The notes beneath the pieces are model-generated. The model was not told where the DNA came from. It did not search any database and saw only the letters and a program-made list of their open reading frames with translations. Below are positions 1 through 13,563 of a stretch of DNA of 64,000 bases, piece by piece. The stretch is from assembly GCA_028688895.1 (NCBI GenBank), contig JAQTXG010000005.1, positions 22,008 through 86,007 on the forward strand, in the 5' to 3' direction. The translations under genes were made by a program, and so were the position numbers. Origin of the DNA: Candidatus Altimarinota bacterium. Lineage in GTDB: Bacteria; Patescibacteriota; Gracilibacteria; BD1-5; UBA6164. Position 1 is the first letter of the stretch. Every line of letters begins with the position of its first letter.

Positions 1-861
1 AATTTAAAGTATTTTAATATAGAAAAATTAATACATTTTCAATATTCTGATTTATCAGATTCTAAAAAAATAGAAGAAATTATTTTAAAAACTCTACCAG
101 ATGAAATATATAATTTATGATGATTAACCTCTCCTTGAGAATCTTGGTCAAAAGTAAATGATTATGTAAATGTAAACATAAATAGTATATTGTGAATAAT
201 TAATTGAGTTAAAAATAGTAATAAAATAATAAAAATATTTCAAGCATCTACAAGTGAAATGTTTTGAAATAGTAATAACTTATGATTGCAGACCGAAAAT
301 ACACCATTCCATCCAACAAATCCTTATGCTGTTACTAAATTATTTTGATATTGGATGACTAATATTTTTAAAGAGAGCAATAATCTATATATTGTAAATT
401 GAATATTATTTAATCATGAGTCTCCTTTAAGAAATATAAAATTTGTTACTAGAAAAATATCAGACTGAATTGCTAAAATAAAATTATGATATGAAGAATT
501 TATAACACTATGAAATATAAATTCAAAAAGAGATTGGTGATTTGCTTGAGATTTTGTAGAATGATTTTGGATGTCTCTACAACAAGATAAAGCAGATAAC
601 TATATTTTTTCTACATGAGAAATACATACTATTTCTAATTTTCTAGAAATTTGATTTAAACATGTTTGAATATATAATTGGGAAAAATATGTAAAAATTG
701 ATGAGAAATATAATAGACCAATAAATTTAATGAATTTATATTGAAAAAATAGTAAAGCTAAAGATATTTTAGGATGGTCACCAAAAGTTAAATTTGATTC
801 ATTAATAAAAATGATGATTGATGAAGATATAAAAAGACTTAAAAATAATAAATATCCTTAA
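1..861 (+). CDS. gmd: GDP-mannose 4,6-dehydratase (5' truncated by window edge)
   Basis: This is an extended short-chain dehydrogenase that makes GDP-4-keto-6-deoxymannose from GDP-mannose, a precursor of fucose or perosamine-type sugars. The visible 286 residues lack the N-terminal NAD-binding loop, which lies before base 1. Family marks are a QASTSEMFG segment, the catalytic YAVTK (YxxxK), LFNHESPLR and the terminal substrate-binding region with LGWSPK. In-frame UGA codons fall on Gly positions such as the second residue of the EMFG motif and the G of ILGWSP-type context. The TAA stop sits in a palindrome shared with the convergent glycosyltransferase. The family assignment is firm; the final sugar is unknown. 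Confidence 0.93.
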
Positions 862-873
862 TAATTATTAAGG
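856..873. terminator. 18-bp perfect palindrome spanning both convergent stop codons
   Basis: The palindrome CCTTAATAATTATTAAGG contains the plus-strand TAA (859-861) and the minus-strand TAA (858-860), so the two stops overlap. It could fold on either transcript; on the plus strand it is followed by a T-rich stretch. Its role as terminator is inferred. Confidence 0.5.
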
Positions 874-1874
874 ATATTTATTATTTTATTAGCATTAGTT
901 TTCCAATTGAATCTCTTAGAATTAATAAGTCACTCATCTATCATCTTATTTCTAAAATCTTTATCATTGATATATTTTAAAATTCATTCTTTAATACTTT
1001 TTATATCATAAGGATTTACAATAACTTGTGATTTTAATACAATTTCATTAAATGGTCATATATCAGATACAACCACAGGACATCAACAAGACATTGCTTC
1101 AGGAACAGTCATTCAAAATCATTCTAGAGTTGCAACAGAAATATAACATATTGAATTTGAATAATATTTTCTAAGTTCAAATTCTGATATAAATTCTCTT
1201 TTAAAAATTATATTATCTTTCAATCATAATTCATTTACTAAATTATCTGTAGTCTCTTTTCAGATAACTGGTTTTCAAATTTTTATTAATTTTAATTTAG
1301 GATATTTTTTTATTACTTCATTAAATGCTAATAATAAATTTTTTATATTTTTTCTTTCTAATTCTGTTCATACATACAAAATAAAATCAAAATCTGTAAA
1401 ATTACTAATATTTTCTGGATAATAATTACTACTTATTCATAGATAATTAACAAAAATATTATCTGATTTTATTCAATATTCTAATAATTGATTTTTTGTA
1501 AATTCTGAAATAACAATAAATTTACTAACTGATTTAAAAATTAATTTTCAAATCAATGTTTTTCCCCAATAATCTTCAACATGCATTACGCACATATAGA
1601 TTTTTTTCCATGGAAAAAAAAACTTAACAAAAATAACATAAGGATTTTCCCATGAAAAATAAATTTTATTATAAATTATTGATTTTAAAAGTAATGAAAC
1701 AATATTGAATATATAATTTCATATAATCTCATATTTTTTATATCATTTTTCTTTTAAATAGAAAAATTCAAAATTATGATTTACTTTTAATAATTCATTT
1801 ATTACAGAATTATCAACAATTCATATAGCATCATTTCTTTTTTGTAATACAAAAAGAATTTTATTACTTGTCAT
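858..1874 (-). CDS. GT4-family glycosyltransferase
   Basis: A 338-residue GT-B fold retaining glycosyltransferase. The C-terminal donor-binding half has the GT4 signature EGFGMTVPEAMSCGCPVV followed by SDIGPFNEI, where UGA codes the glycines. The N-terminal half lacks the usual GG loop and begins MTSNKILFVLQKRND. ATG at 1874 is the first start in an open frame and is preceded by about 170 bp of gene-free DNA. It converges on gmd and probably belongs to the same surface polysaccharide pathway. The acceptor and sugar are not predictable. Confidence 0.85.
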
Positions 1875-2043
1875 TTAACAAATTATTAATTAAAATAAAT
1901 ATTATCTCAATATTAGTACTCTGAATAAATTTATCAAATATAATTTTAGAGCTTATTATACTAAAAAATTTTTTAAATAAATTAGCAAAACAATTTTCAA
2001 CAATATTTTATTGAATCTACAGAATTTAATTTTCAAAGTTTCA

Positions 2044-3195
2044 TTACTTAATCAAATCATACAAACTAAAAACATTCACCTCCCGATCAAACTTTTCCCT
2101 AATAATCAATAAACTATGTCCCTTTAAATCCTCATACTCATCTAATACCCTTTTCAACTTTTCTTTCAAATCACTCACATCCCCCCTCTCAAACAAAACC
2201 AAATCATCCTCACTAGTTATCTCTCTTGTTCATCATACATCACTTCCTACAACTACACATCATGTAGCCAATCATTCTATCACTGTCGTAGGCATTCATT
2301 CTTGATAACTAGGATTTACAAGTACACAATTATTTTTACTTAAATAATCTAATACAAAATCTCTATCTTTAAATCACAAAAATTTTACATTTAATCAAGT
2401 AGATATTTTTTGCAAGTTTTGTCTTTCTTCTCAATCTCAAATAATAACAAGTTCATTTTTCAATCCAGACAATTTGTAAGCTTCAATTAAATCAACAACT
2501 CATTTCAACACAACCAATCTTCAAACAAATACTATTTTAAAATCTCAACTTTTATCAATATCTATATTTGTTAAATCAAGCCCTCTATAAAATACATCTA
2601 CCTGTTTATCTATAAACTCTCTATTAATAAATTTTCTACAAGCACCACTTATACCAATCAACTTATCCGCTCTCCTAAAAATCCATCTTCAAATTATTTT
2701 ATCATAAACAACTGACAAAAAAGTCTTTATTTTACTTCATAGTTTTACATAATCACTTCAATGCTCTATATGTATCCATTTTAATTTATTTTTACGAGCA
2801 AATATTCATCAAAATAAACTAGAGAGAAAGAATCTAGTATGAGTAAAAACCATAGTTTCATCATTAGATTTCAAAATTCTCTCATTTAAATATTTTTTAG
2901 TCAATCTGTAATCCTCTGACCAAAACTTAAAAACTGGAAAATTATTTATTAGTTCAAAACTAGGAACTAATAATACTTCATATCAATCTTTTCTATATCA
3001 AATAATCTTATCTTGATACAAGATTTTTTCATTTATATCCAATTGTAAGTCCTGCTCAATATAACTAACTACATTAATAAATCATCAAAAATCTTTCTTT
3101 ATCCAGTATTTCCCTATCTCTTCTCACACTGTTTCAACTCATCATTTATGAGGTGGAAAATATGGCAAAAACTGAATAACATTTATTTTTTTCAT
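2044..3195 (-). CDS. GT4-family glycosyltransferase
   Basis: A 383-residue protein. It starts MKKINVIQFLPYFPPHKGG, a GT-B N-terminal strand plus the Gly-rich acceptor loop with the GVET continuation typical of GT4 enzymes. The C-terminal half carries FVGRLV and the EGLATG-type E-x7-E region ahead of TREI. UGA encodes both glycines of the HKGG loop. Codon and base use are slightly less AT-extreme than in its neighbours. It lies in the polysaccharide locus between another GT4 and galE. Substrate unknown. Confidence 0.85.
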
Positions 3196-3277
3196 CTAAA
3201 TTATTTACTACTATAAAACTTCCAACAATACTCAAAACTAGTATAACCACATACCAAATTATTTCAAAATTTATTTT

Positions 3278-3658
3278 CTATTTCCTTATTTTTATACTTG
3301 CTAATTCACTTCTAATATATTCTACATCATACGCAAAGATTTTAGATAATCATTCTTTATCAAAAACTTTTACTTTTTCCTTTAATTCATCTATTTCAGA
3401 TTTAAGAAATCTTTCATATGTTCAATAAATAGAACTTACAGAAAATCAAAATGAACTAATAATAGAAAAATAAGCATCATCTTTTAATTTATCTATTATT
3501 GAATTATCCAACTTATAAAAAGATTTTCATATCAGATTTCCTGACATAAACATAACAACAAATCTAAAATCTTTAAATTGTTCATATTCTAAATCTGTTA
3601 AATCATTTTTATTTTTAAAAGCCTCACTCTCTTTTGAATAAGTTGATAAATATAACAT
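3278..3658 (-). CDS. Hypothetical protein, mostly helical
   Basis: An open frame of about 126 residues from the ATG at 3658; the frame is open 15 codons further upstream to an in-frame TAG, so the true start may be a non-ATG codon. The sequence is rich in charged and aromatic residues (for example KSFYKLD, YERFLKSEIDELKEK, IFAYDVEYIRSEL) and looks helical, perhaps a small helical bundle with a short C-terminal coiled coil. No family was recognised. It sits between galE and a GT4 gene on the same strand. Confidence 0.5.
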
Positions 3659-3796
3659 ATCTATAATTTCTCTCAAATATCATTTTACATTATTTAAATA
3701 TTCTAAAAAATCTAGTTTTATAATGTTATTCTAGGTATTTTTAAAGTTTATACAAATTCCATTGTAGGTATTTTTTACTTTTTTTAAAATATAATA

Positions 3797-3827
3797 CAAA
3801 AAAAGACTAGAAAAATCCAGTCCTATT
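3797..3827 (-). terminator. Rho-independent terminator of galE
   Basis: On the minus strand a 7-bp stem (GACTGGA / TCTAGTC, one G-U pair) with a T4 loop is followed by seven T residues directly after the galE stop. Confidence 0.75.
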
Positions 3828-3830
3828 TTA

Positions 3831-4907
<1,077 letters not shown>

Positions 4908-5071
4908 AAATTATTTTACTAAGAAAAATATTTTAAAAAGTATAAAGAAAAATCCAAAAAACTCAATTATTTATTTTTAACTAGTATTTATTTATAATTA
5001 GCGTATTGGTTATTAATAAGTATAATTAAAAATTAACAACATCTCTTATAGTAAAATAATAATATAATAAT

Positions 5072-5971
5072 ATGGAAAAACAACTTAATGATAATGACAA
5101 AATTGATTTAACTAATAATAGACAGATAAATATTGCATATTTAATATTGGTACACCGTTTACCAAAACAATTTAAGAGAATGTTTAAATCTTTATATGTT
5201 CCAAATAATTACTATCTAATTCATATAGATAAAAAAGCAGACCAAAAAATACATAGCGAAATAAAAGAATTTATAAAAGATTTTCAAAATACATATATAT
5301 TAGAAAGTGAAAGTATTGTTTGGTGAGGTTATAGTATGGTACAAGTAGAACTAAATGGGATAAAAAAATTATTAGAAATAAGTGCAAAATGGGATTTTTT
5401 CATAAACTTAAGTGGTCAAGATTTTCCTATGAAATCACAAAAAGAAATAACAAATTATTTATCAAAAAATATAAATAATAGTTATCTAAAAATAGCAGAA
5501 CAATTATTAGAAAGACCTGAAACTATGAATAGAATAGAAAATTATTTTATAGATAATTGAGATAATGTATCACAAATTATAAGTAAAAAAAGAGATTATA
5601 TGGAAAATGTAATTCCTTATATTGGTTGACAATGGATGATATTAACTAGAAAATGCTGTGAATTTATAATTAATAATATAGAAACAAAGAAATTTGAAAA
5701 ATTTTATACAAATACACTTATAGCAGACGAATCATTTTTTCAAACTTTGCTTATGAATTCTTCATTCTCATGAAAAATAATTAATGATGATAAAAGAAGT
5801 ATTATTTGGGTAGCAGAATGAGATATTAAACTCAGACCTAAAACTTTTAATAATACTGATATAGACTTTTTATCTATAAATGGAAATCTATTTGCTAGGA
5901 AATTTGATGATAATATAGATTCAGATATAATAAATCAGATAATGGTAAATTTTGATTCACCAGTGAAATAA
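5072..5971 (+). CDS. Core-2/I-branching-type glycosyltransferase (GT14-like)
   Basis: A 299-residue protein with the bacterial Branch-family pattern: IAYLILVHRLPKQFKRM near the N-terminus, YYLIHIDKKAD (a DxD-like element), the conserved IVWGGYSMVQVEL segment, DFFINLSGQDFPMKS, and a later YIGGQWMILTRKC with IADESFFQTLL. The family transfers N-acetylglucosamine or xylose in beta linkage. UGA codes the first Gly of WGGYS and of IGGQW. The gene is divergent from galE, and its 3' end shares a strong hairpin with the convergent membrane protein gene. Confidence 0.85.
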
Positions 5972-5982
5972 AATAAATATAT

Positions 5983-6017
5983 AAAAAAAACTAAAAGCTA
6001 CGCTTTTAGTTTTTTTC
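5983..6017. terminator. Bidirectional hairpin terminator
   Basis: A perfect stem ACTAAAAGC / GCTTTTAGT with a 3-nt loop, flanked by A8 on the left and T7 on the right, so it can act in both directions. The minus-strand gene's TAG (5998-6000) lies in the stem-loop. Confidence 0.88.
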
Positions 6018-6822
6018 TTGCTAACAAATTGAATCATATATAACAAATCAAAAATCATAAACTAATCAATCATAATAATAGATTTTTTGATTCTAAAAGT
6101 AAAAAATCGTTTACAAATGGAATAATAATAAGTAAAAATACTCAAAAAATCAAGAAATCATGATAAATACTTGATTTGTTATCAATAAAAAACTTATTAA
6201 AATCTAAATAATTAAAAATAAACAAAACAACAAAAAATGAATAAACAAGATAATTAAGCAAAAAACTATAATAAAAACTAAATACAAAAAAGATAATAAA
6301 AAAAACCGAAATAAAATTTAATAAAAAAATACTATGCTTAGAAATTATTCTATCTAGATTTAAATACAAATTCAATAAATAATCTATTACTCAAACCAAA
6401 AAAGCATAAAAACCAAAAGCTAGTAATTTATTATAAATATCTACATCAAAGTCTAAAAAATATAACAATATAGAACTTGATGACAGAATTATTCAAAAAA
6501 TAAACAAATTGTCATATTGAATTTTTATAAATACTAGAAAAATAAAAAATAACAATAGTAAAAAAGAAACAACATCAAAAGTAATAATATAAGTAAAAAA
6601 TATTAATAAAAAAGCAGATAAAAAAATAAAAATATAATTTTTTTTAATACTTAAACTTGATAATTTTTTAGAAAAAATATACTTAAATCATAATACAACA
6701 ATTCAAAAATACAAAACTAATAAGTACAAAAAATCTACCTTTAAAAAGCTATATAAAGCCAAAGTAACAATATATAAAAACAAAAATAAAAAATAAAATT
6801 TTATATAAATTCAATTAATCAT
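5998..6822 (-). CDS. Polytopic membrane protein of unknown function
   Basis: 274 residues, almost entirely Phe/Leu/Ile/Tyr-rich hydrophobic stretches separated by short Lys/Asn loops, consistent with about eight transmembrane helices. No catalytic motif was recognised. The last codons (KKLKA) and the TAG lie inside the shared terminator. By context it could be a membrane component of polysaccharide assembly (for example O-antigen polymerase or flippase-like), but nothing in the sequence proves this. Confidence 0.65.
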
Positions 6823-6956
6823 ATTTTTTTAATTTAATTATTATAAACAAAAACAAAAAAAGTTTTTAAATATACTTGACTTTTATTATTTTTTAAGTAT
6901 AGTATATTTAATATTTATTTAGTTATTTATTTTATTATTTATATATTATACTTATT

Positions 6957-8234
6957 ATGAATAAATTCAACAATTTTAAAAATTTTATTACAGGTAGATG
7001 AGAAATAGTTATTACAACTTGAGTAGTAGTTATCAGCTTGGTTATACTATACTCATATTTTTTATCGTCTAATGAAACTTCAAGAGACGCTATTAGATAT
7101 ACAAATTTGTTAAAAATAAATGATGATTTAAAATTGTATTATTCAAAAAACAATACTTATCCTCTTCCAGACGATTCAGTTAATATAACTGCTAGTTGAG
7201 AAATACTGACATATCAATGAAATGCTTGAGAAGATGTATTCAAAAGCTTGTGAACAGAACTGATAAAAGATCCAAAATCATATAAATTATTCAATTACTT
7301 GAATTATTTCACATATGCTACTGATGAGAAAAAGCAAAAATTTCAATTAATGACTTTTTATGAATGAGATCCAGAAAATAAATATGAACCTACAACTAAT
7401 AGAAAACCAATCAATTATTGAGACAAAATATGAATAGCAATAGAAAACAACACTTCTAGACCAATCCAAGAAACAAAACTTTGATTAGACATTTTAAATA
7501 CACTTGATTCATACTCTATATATTTAGATGAAAAAAATATACTTGTTTGAGACAAATTAAATTTAAAACAATTAATTTCAAATACGGAAAAATCACAAGC
7601 AGTATCATGTCTAGAAATAAAAAATTCAGGATTAAATATAAGTGGTAATTATTTCATAAATCCATTACTAGAATCAGATCTAAAAATACCAAAAAAACCT
7701 CTAAAAGTATACTGTGATATGGAAAGTGACTGAGGTTGATGGACTAGACTATATTTCAAAAAATGAAAAGAAACATGCTTCAATGATGATAATTTTTACA
7801 ATCCATTTATTATAGAAAAAGTAATTACAAAAGATTTTGCAATCAGTGATAATATTGAAACACTTAAAAGTGAATGATCATGGATTTTGAAAGATATTGA
7901 TCTAAAAAATGAATGATACAATACCAGAAAAATGGCAAATATAGCAAATTGTAAAACACCAATGTGAACAAAGTGGTCAAATGAATATGATTGATGATAT
8001 GTTTCAATCAGATGAACACTTTCAACAATGTGAACATGGACAAAAATGTTTTCTGGATGTGAATTTTATAAAAATGTATGAGAAAAACTAGTAGTATTCA
8101 ATATATGATGAATGAAAGATTACAATATGACATGAGAATTCATTCATACATTATGTAACAATTACTCAGAAAAAGACAATTCTATAACATCTAAATGGGA
8201 TTGGGACAATACTAGAGTTATCTGGGTAAGATAA
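6957..8234 (+). CDS. Pseudopilin-like surface protein with fibrinogen-like C-terminal domain
   Basis: 425 residues. The N-terminus has FITGRGEIVITTGVVVISL, a pilin-like cleavage/helix region (Gly then Glu near the start of a single hydrophobic helix, about residues 14-35). It is followed by RYTNLLKINDDLKLYYSKNN and TYPLPDD, the usual G-type pseudopilin pattern. From about residue 245 comes a fibrinogen-related domain with VYCDMESDGGGWTRLYFKK, paired Cys (SCLEIKNSG, CDMES, ANCKTP, SGCEFY, LCNNYS) and conserved Trp. The fold family binds carbohydrates or acetylated sugars in other organisms. It is probably secreted through a type IV pilus-type system and displayed outside the cell; adhesion to a host is inferred. 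Confidence 0.8.
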
Positions 8235-8255
8235 AATATCAAATAATAATATAAT

Positions 8256-9188
8256 ATGAAAACAATTTCAATTATAATTCCTGCATACAGAGAAGAACAA
8301 AATATTCCTATAATATTTGAAACATTGAGAAAAATATTATCAAGTCTTTCAGATAAATATGATAGTGAAATAATTTTTGTGAACGACTGAAGTATAGATA
8401 AAACTTGGGATGAAATACTGAAACTATGCAAAAAAAATGATAATGTAAAATGATTAAATCTCAGTAGAAATTTCTGACATCAACAAGCTTTAACTGCAGG
8501 TTATATGAAAGCAAGTGGAGATTTAATTATCAGTATGGATGCTGATATGCAAGATCCACCAATTCTAATACTAAAAATGATTAAAAAATGGGAAAAGTGA
8601 TTTGAAGTAGTATATGCTAGAAGAATAAAAAGACATGACAGATTTCTAAAAAAATATACAGCAATAGCATATTACAAATTACTAGCAAATTTTTCAGATA
8701 CAAAAATCCCTAGAGATGTTTGAGATTTCAGACTTATAGATAAAAAAGTATTAAAAGCTTTCAAAAAATTAAAAGAAAAAGACAGATATATCAGATGAAT
8801 ATTTGCATGGATGTGATTTAAAACTACTTTCGTAGATTATGAAAGACCAGAAAGATTTTTATGAGAAACTTCATACACATGGAGAAAAATGATAAAACTG
8901 GCAATGGATTGAATACTAAATTTTTCTACATTTCCTCTAAAAATTTGAGCTATCATAGGTTTTTTCATAATCATTCTATCAAATATTTTCTTTTTATATA
9001 TCACTTATGATTTCTTCATAAATTGAGCTGATTATCCATTATATAAATGGATAAATGTTGTACTTTTATGATTTATGTGATTATTATTCATATTTTTATG
9101 GATACTTTGAGAATACATCTGAAGAATATACAATGAAACTAGAGAAAGACCACTTTATATAATTTCTGAGAAAGTTAATTTTAAATAA
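8256..9188 (+). CDS. GT2 polyprenyl-phosphate glycosyltransferase (GtrB/DPM-like)
   Basis: 310 residues: an N-terminal GT-A domain starting MKTISIIIPAYREEQNIP, then FVNDGSIDKT, LNLSRNFGHQQALTAGY and SMDADMQDPP (DxD metal site), plus the C-terminal pair of transmembrane helices (about 230-255 and 265-290) of the GtrB/CsbB group. It moves a sugar from a nucleotide donor to undecaprenyl phosphate at the inner membrane face, giving the donor for the GT-C enzymes further along. UGA encodes the Gly of NDGS and NFGHQ. It lies 21 nt after the pseudopilin gene and 4 nt before the next GT. Confidence 0.92.
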
Positions 9189-9192
9189 ATCT

Positions 9193-10350
9193 ATGAAAAA
9201 AATATTAATTTTAAACTATGAATACCCACCATTATGATGATGAGCATGAGTAGTGAGTAAAGAATATGCCGAATGACTAGTTAAATTATGAAATCATGTA
9301 ACAGTTATTACAACATGGTTTGAATGAGAACCTGAAATTAAAGAAATATGAAACTTAAAAATAATCAGATTAAAATCTCTCAGAAAAAAATCATTTCAAT
9401 CAAATCCAATAGAAATGCTATCTTGGGCATATAAATCAATAATTTTTCTAAAAAAATATCTAAAACATTACAATTTTGATTTAGTAATTGCATTTTTCAG
9501 TATACCTGGTTGAATCGTAGCTAAATACATAAAAGACAAATTCAATATTCCATACATATTATCCACACATTGACATGATATTCCAGGATTTTTCCCAGAA
9601 CAAATGAGAAAATTTCATATACTTACAAATTGGTACACAAAAAAAATCTGGAAAAAAGCAGAAAAAATCCTAGTTTTAACAACTGAAATGAAAAAATTAG
9701 CCGACAAATTCTGAAATCCAAACAAAAATATAATACTAGCAAATTGATGTTATAGTGAGTTTTTCTATCCTGATGTATCAAAAAAGAAAGATATGTTTAC
9801 AATACTTTTTGCATGAAGATTGGTAATACAAAAAGACCCATTTACAATGTTAAAAGCTATTAAAATACTTAAAACAAAAACAAGTAATTTCATAGTAAAT
9901 ATAGCTTGAGATGGTCCTATGAAAAAAGAAATAGAACTATATATAAAACAAAACAATTTATCAGAAAATATCAAATTTACAGGTTGGTTAACAAAAGAAG
10001 AAATAAGAGATTATTATCAATCATCACATATACAAATTTGTACTTCCAAAGTCGAAGCAATGAGCGTTGCAATTCTTGAATCACTTTACAGTTGATTATA
10101 TATACTTTCAACTCCTATAAGTGGTAATACTGATATGATAGTAGAATGAAAAACTTGAGAATTTTTCAATATATGAGATTATAAAACTCTATGAAATAAA
10201 TTGATAGATATTAGTGAAATTTATAGGGATAAAAAACATGATAATAAAATAATAGAACAATTAAAAGATAAATACAATCGGGAAAATATAATTTTTGAAT
10301 TAAATAATATTACAAAAAATGTCATTAAAAATCTTACACATAATTGATAA
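9193..10350 (+). CDS. GT4-family glycosyltransferase
   Basis: 385 residues. It starts MKKILILNYEYPPLGGGAG, the standard GT4 N-terminal strand with Gly-rich loop (mostly UGA-coded), followed by STHGHDIPGFFPEQ, FAGRLVIQKDP, AGDGPMKKEIE, TGWLTKEEI and the donor-site segment KVEAMSVAILESLYSGLYI with GNTDMI. The family adds sugars to lipid-linked intermediates in the cytoplasm. Its 3' end overlaps the next gene by 32 nt in a different frame. Confidence 0.9.
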
Positions 10351-11404
10351 TTTGGGCTTATGATGAGCTCAAACAGTTGTTAAATGAATCTTTGAAATAC
10401 AAGTTTCAAATAATGATATTTATCTGTATACTATCAGAAAAACAGAAATTCAAACATCAATAAATCATAAAAATATTATTTTAGATAATTCAAAAAATAA
10501 ATACAACTTCCCTATTTTGAAACTAAGAGATTTTATCAAAAAAAATGATATACAAATACTTCACTGTCATCTAGCAAAATCACAAATAATCTGAGCATTA
10601 CTAAAAAAAATATACTTTCCAAAAATAAAATTAGTATTTCATGAACACTGAGAAATATTTGAGAACTGAAAAATATATCCATTTTTGATGAATTTATTCA
10701 AAAATATAGTAGATATATATATAGCAGTATCAAAAGCTACAAAAAAAATTATTTTAGAAAAAACAAATTATAATCCAGAAAAGATAAAAATATTATACAA
10801 CTTTGTAGACTTAGATAAATTTAAAAAAATATGAGATATAAATATTAAAAAAGAAAGAAAGAAATACAATTTAAACAATGATGATATTGTTATATGATTT
10901 GCAAGTAGGTTAAATAAATCAAAGTGATATATAGATTTCTTGGAATCAGCCAATAAATTAATAAAAAAATGATATGATTACAAGTTTCTAATAGCCTGAG
11001 ATTGATGAGATAAAGATAAAATAATAGAATATATAAGAAAAAATAATCTATCCAAAAATATAAAACTTATATGATATGTAAAAGATATGACAGCTTTTTA
11101 CAACACTATAAATTGTTTTGTATTCCCTAGCCATAGAGAATCACTTTGAATTACATGAATAGAAGCAAACGCATGTGCTTGTCCAGTAGTTGCATCAAAC
11201 ATAGATTGACTAAATGAAATAATGATAGACAACAAAAATGCAATATTATTCGAAAAACAAAATACAAAAGAGTTAGCAGAAAGTATAGAAAAAATCATCG
11301 GTAATCTAGAAATAAAAAACAGTTTAATAAAAAATTGATTAACAGAAGTAAAAAAATATAGTTTAAAAAAGTATATAATTAATTTAAATAAAATATATGA
11401 ATAA
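10319..11404 (+). CDS. GT4-family glycosyltransferase
   Basis: 361 residues. N-terminal MSLKILHIIDNLGLGGAQTVV is the typical GT4 start with the GGAQ loop. It continues with LHCHLAKSQIIG, FHEHGEIFE, FASRLNKSKGYIDFLE, AGDGGDKDKI and the C-terminal CFVFPSHRESLGITGIEAN with CPVVAS. The ATG lies 32 nt inside the previous gene; no later in-frame ATG keeps the GGAQ region, so this start is preferred and implies translational coupling. The next gene starts 8 nt before its stop. Confidence 0.9.
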
Positions 11405-12359
11405 TAATATTCCATTAATAAGTATTGTTATTATTAATTATAATTGATTAAAATATCTAAAAAGAACAATACCAAAAATTGTTAATCTAAGTTATAAAAA
11501 TAAAGAAATAATTATAGTAGATAATGGCTCAAAAGACTGAAGCATAGAATATATAAATTCATTGAACAATGTAAATTTAATTCAGAGTAGCAAAATAAGA
11601 GAAAAAAATTATGCCAGCAATTTATGAATAAATAATGCAAAATGAGAATATATATTACTCTGTGACAATGATTTATTAATAGTAGAAGATAATTTATTAG
11701 AAAACTTATTAAATCAATATAATTATGATAATAAAACATGAATATTATGATTATCATTTGTAAACGAATTTGAAAAAAAGACTATATGATATGGTAATTA
11801 TTTATGATTATTTTATACAAAAGAAAAGAAATCTCTAAAATTAGATGATTTAGCAAAATTAAATTGAATAGAAATATCATTTCCTTCATGAATATGATTT
11901 TTTATAAAAAAAGAAATATGGAATAAGTTAGGCTGATATGATGATTTCTTAAAATTTTGATGAGATGACAGTGATATCTGAATTAAATCATATATGTTTT
12001 GATTCAAAAACTTTTTATACACAAAATCTATTCAAATTCATATTTGAATGTCTGAGAGACAAGATAACAATAAATTTAGAATAAAATTTAGAGATATGTT
12101 TTTTGCTGATTTATATACCATGACAAAAAATTATACAAAATACAATTTAATCATAACTATTGTTTTGTATAGTATTTTTTACTTCATTAGATCAATAAAA
12201 CAATCACTATTTAGATTTCACATATGACCATTTTTTGCATTTTTTGAAGCTTATTATTTATACATCAAAAATATAAATTATAATCTAAATAAAAGAATAG
12301 ATATACAATGAAAAAGGATTATTAAAGAAGATATATTTATATTTAAATCAATACATTAA
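11397..12359 (+). CDS. GT2-family glycosyltransferase
   Basis: 320 residues with a GT-A domain: PLISIVIINYNGLKYLKRT, IIIVDNGSKDGSIEY, GINNAKGEYILLCDND (DxD-like) and GGYDDFLKFGGDDSDIGIK (the acid motif of rhamnosyltransferase-like GT2). A hydrophobic segment near residues 255-275 suggests membrane association. The ATG overlaps the preceding stop by 8 nt (ATGAATAA arrangement), so it belongs to the same operon. Confidence 0.88.
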
Positions 12360-12374
12360 AAATAAAACATAACT

Positions 12375-13562
12375 ATGAATCAATTAAAAAAAGTTAAAGA
12401 CTTATTCTTACAAATATTATTAATTATCTTTTCTTACATCGTAAAAAAAGATAATAATCTGATGATTTTTTGAGCATGAGTATGAAATTCATTTAAATGA
12501 AATACAAAATATTTATTTTTATACTGAACAAGAGAAAAAAAATATAATTGTTTTTGGATAACTAGAAACAAAGAATTATATAAATCCCTAAAAAATAATT
12601 GATACCCAGTACTATATTTATATAGTATATTTTGATTCTACAAATTACTTAAAAGTAATATTTTGTTTATAGAAATGTGAGCACAAGACTGTGTATATAC
12701 ATGACAAATTTTTTGAAACTTAAATTTTTTTAATTTACGGCATTGAACACCACTTAAAAAAATTTGAGATGATATGATAAAAGAAAATATATGAAATTCA
12801 ATAAATATATTGTACAAAATAAGAAATATTCTATGAAAAAAATTTAAATCATCAGCAAACTTAAAATATATATCTAGTCCTTCAACATTTGTTTCAAAAA
12901 TTCTCAAAAAAGCATTTGATAATGATAATGTATATATTACATGATATCCTAGAAATGATATATTTTTTGATAAAAGTTTAATTATAGATGATTTTTATAT
13001 TAGTTTGGATTTATGAAATTATGATAAAATAATCACTTATTGCCCTACTTTTAGAGACAATTCAAATATATCTCCATTTACGAAAGATTTTTTAATTAAA
13101 TTAAATATATATTGTAAAGAAAAAAATTATTTATTTTTAATAAAACTACATCCGTATGATAAAAGTTTAGATTTAAATTTGAATATCTATTCAAACATTA
13201 AAAGTATCGAAAAAAAAGTAGATTTACAAGAATTATTGGTATATACAGATATATTAATTACTGATTACTCAAGTGTATTTTTTGACTATATTATAACAAA
13301 TAAACCAATAATATATTATTCATATGATTACGAATTTTACATAAAAAATTGTAGATGACTATATTTAGACTATTACAAAGAAATACCTTGACCTTTTATA
13401 AAAGAAGAAAATGAGTTAATTCAATGTATAAATAATATAAATGATTGGTTTTATGATGAAAATTACCAAAACAAATATAAAGAATTTAATGATAAATTTA
13501 ATAAATATAAAGACTGAAAATCATGTGAAAGAGTATTTAGTTTAATTTCTAAAAATATATAA
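12375..13562 (+). CDS. CDP-glycerol:glycerophosphotransferase (TagB/TagF family)
   Basis: 395 residues. The C-terminal catalytic domain shows the family hallmarks: NLRHGTPLKKIG, TGYPRNDIFF, ITYCPTFRDN, FLIKLHPYDK and LITDYSSVFFDYI with the conserved DYSS. The family transfers glycerol-phosphate (or ribitol-phosphate) from a CDP-activated donor to a lipid-linked saccharide in teichoic acid synthesis. The next gene, 1 nt downstream, makes CDP-glycerol, which supports the glycerol substrate. UGA encodes the Gly of RHGT and GYPR. Confidence 0.9.
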
Positions 13563-13563
13563 A

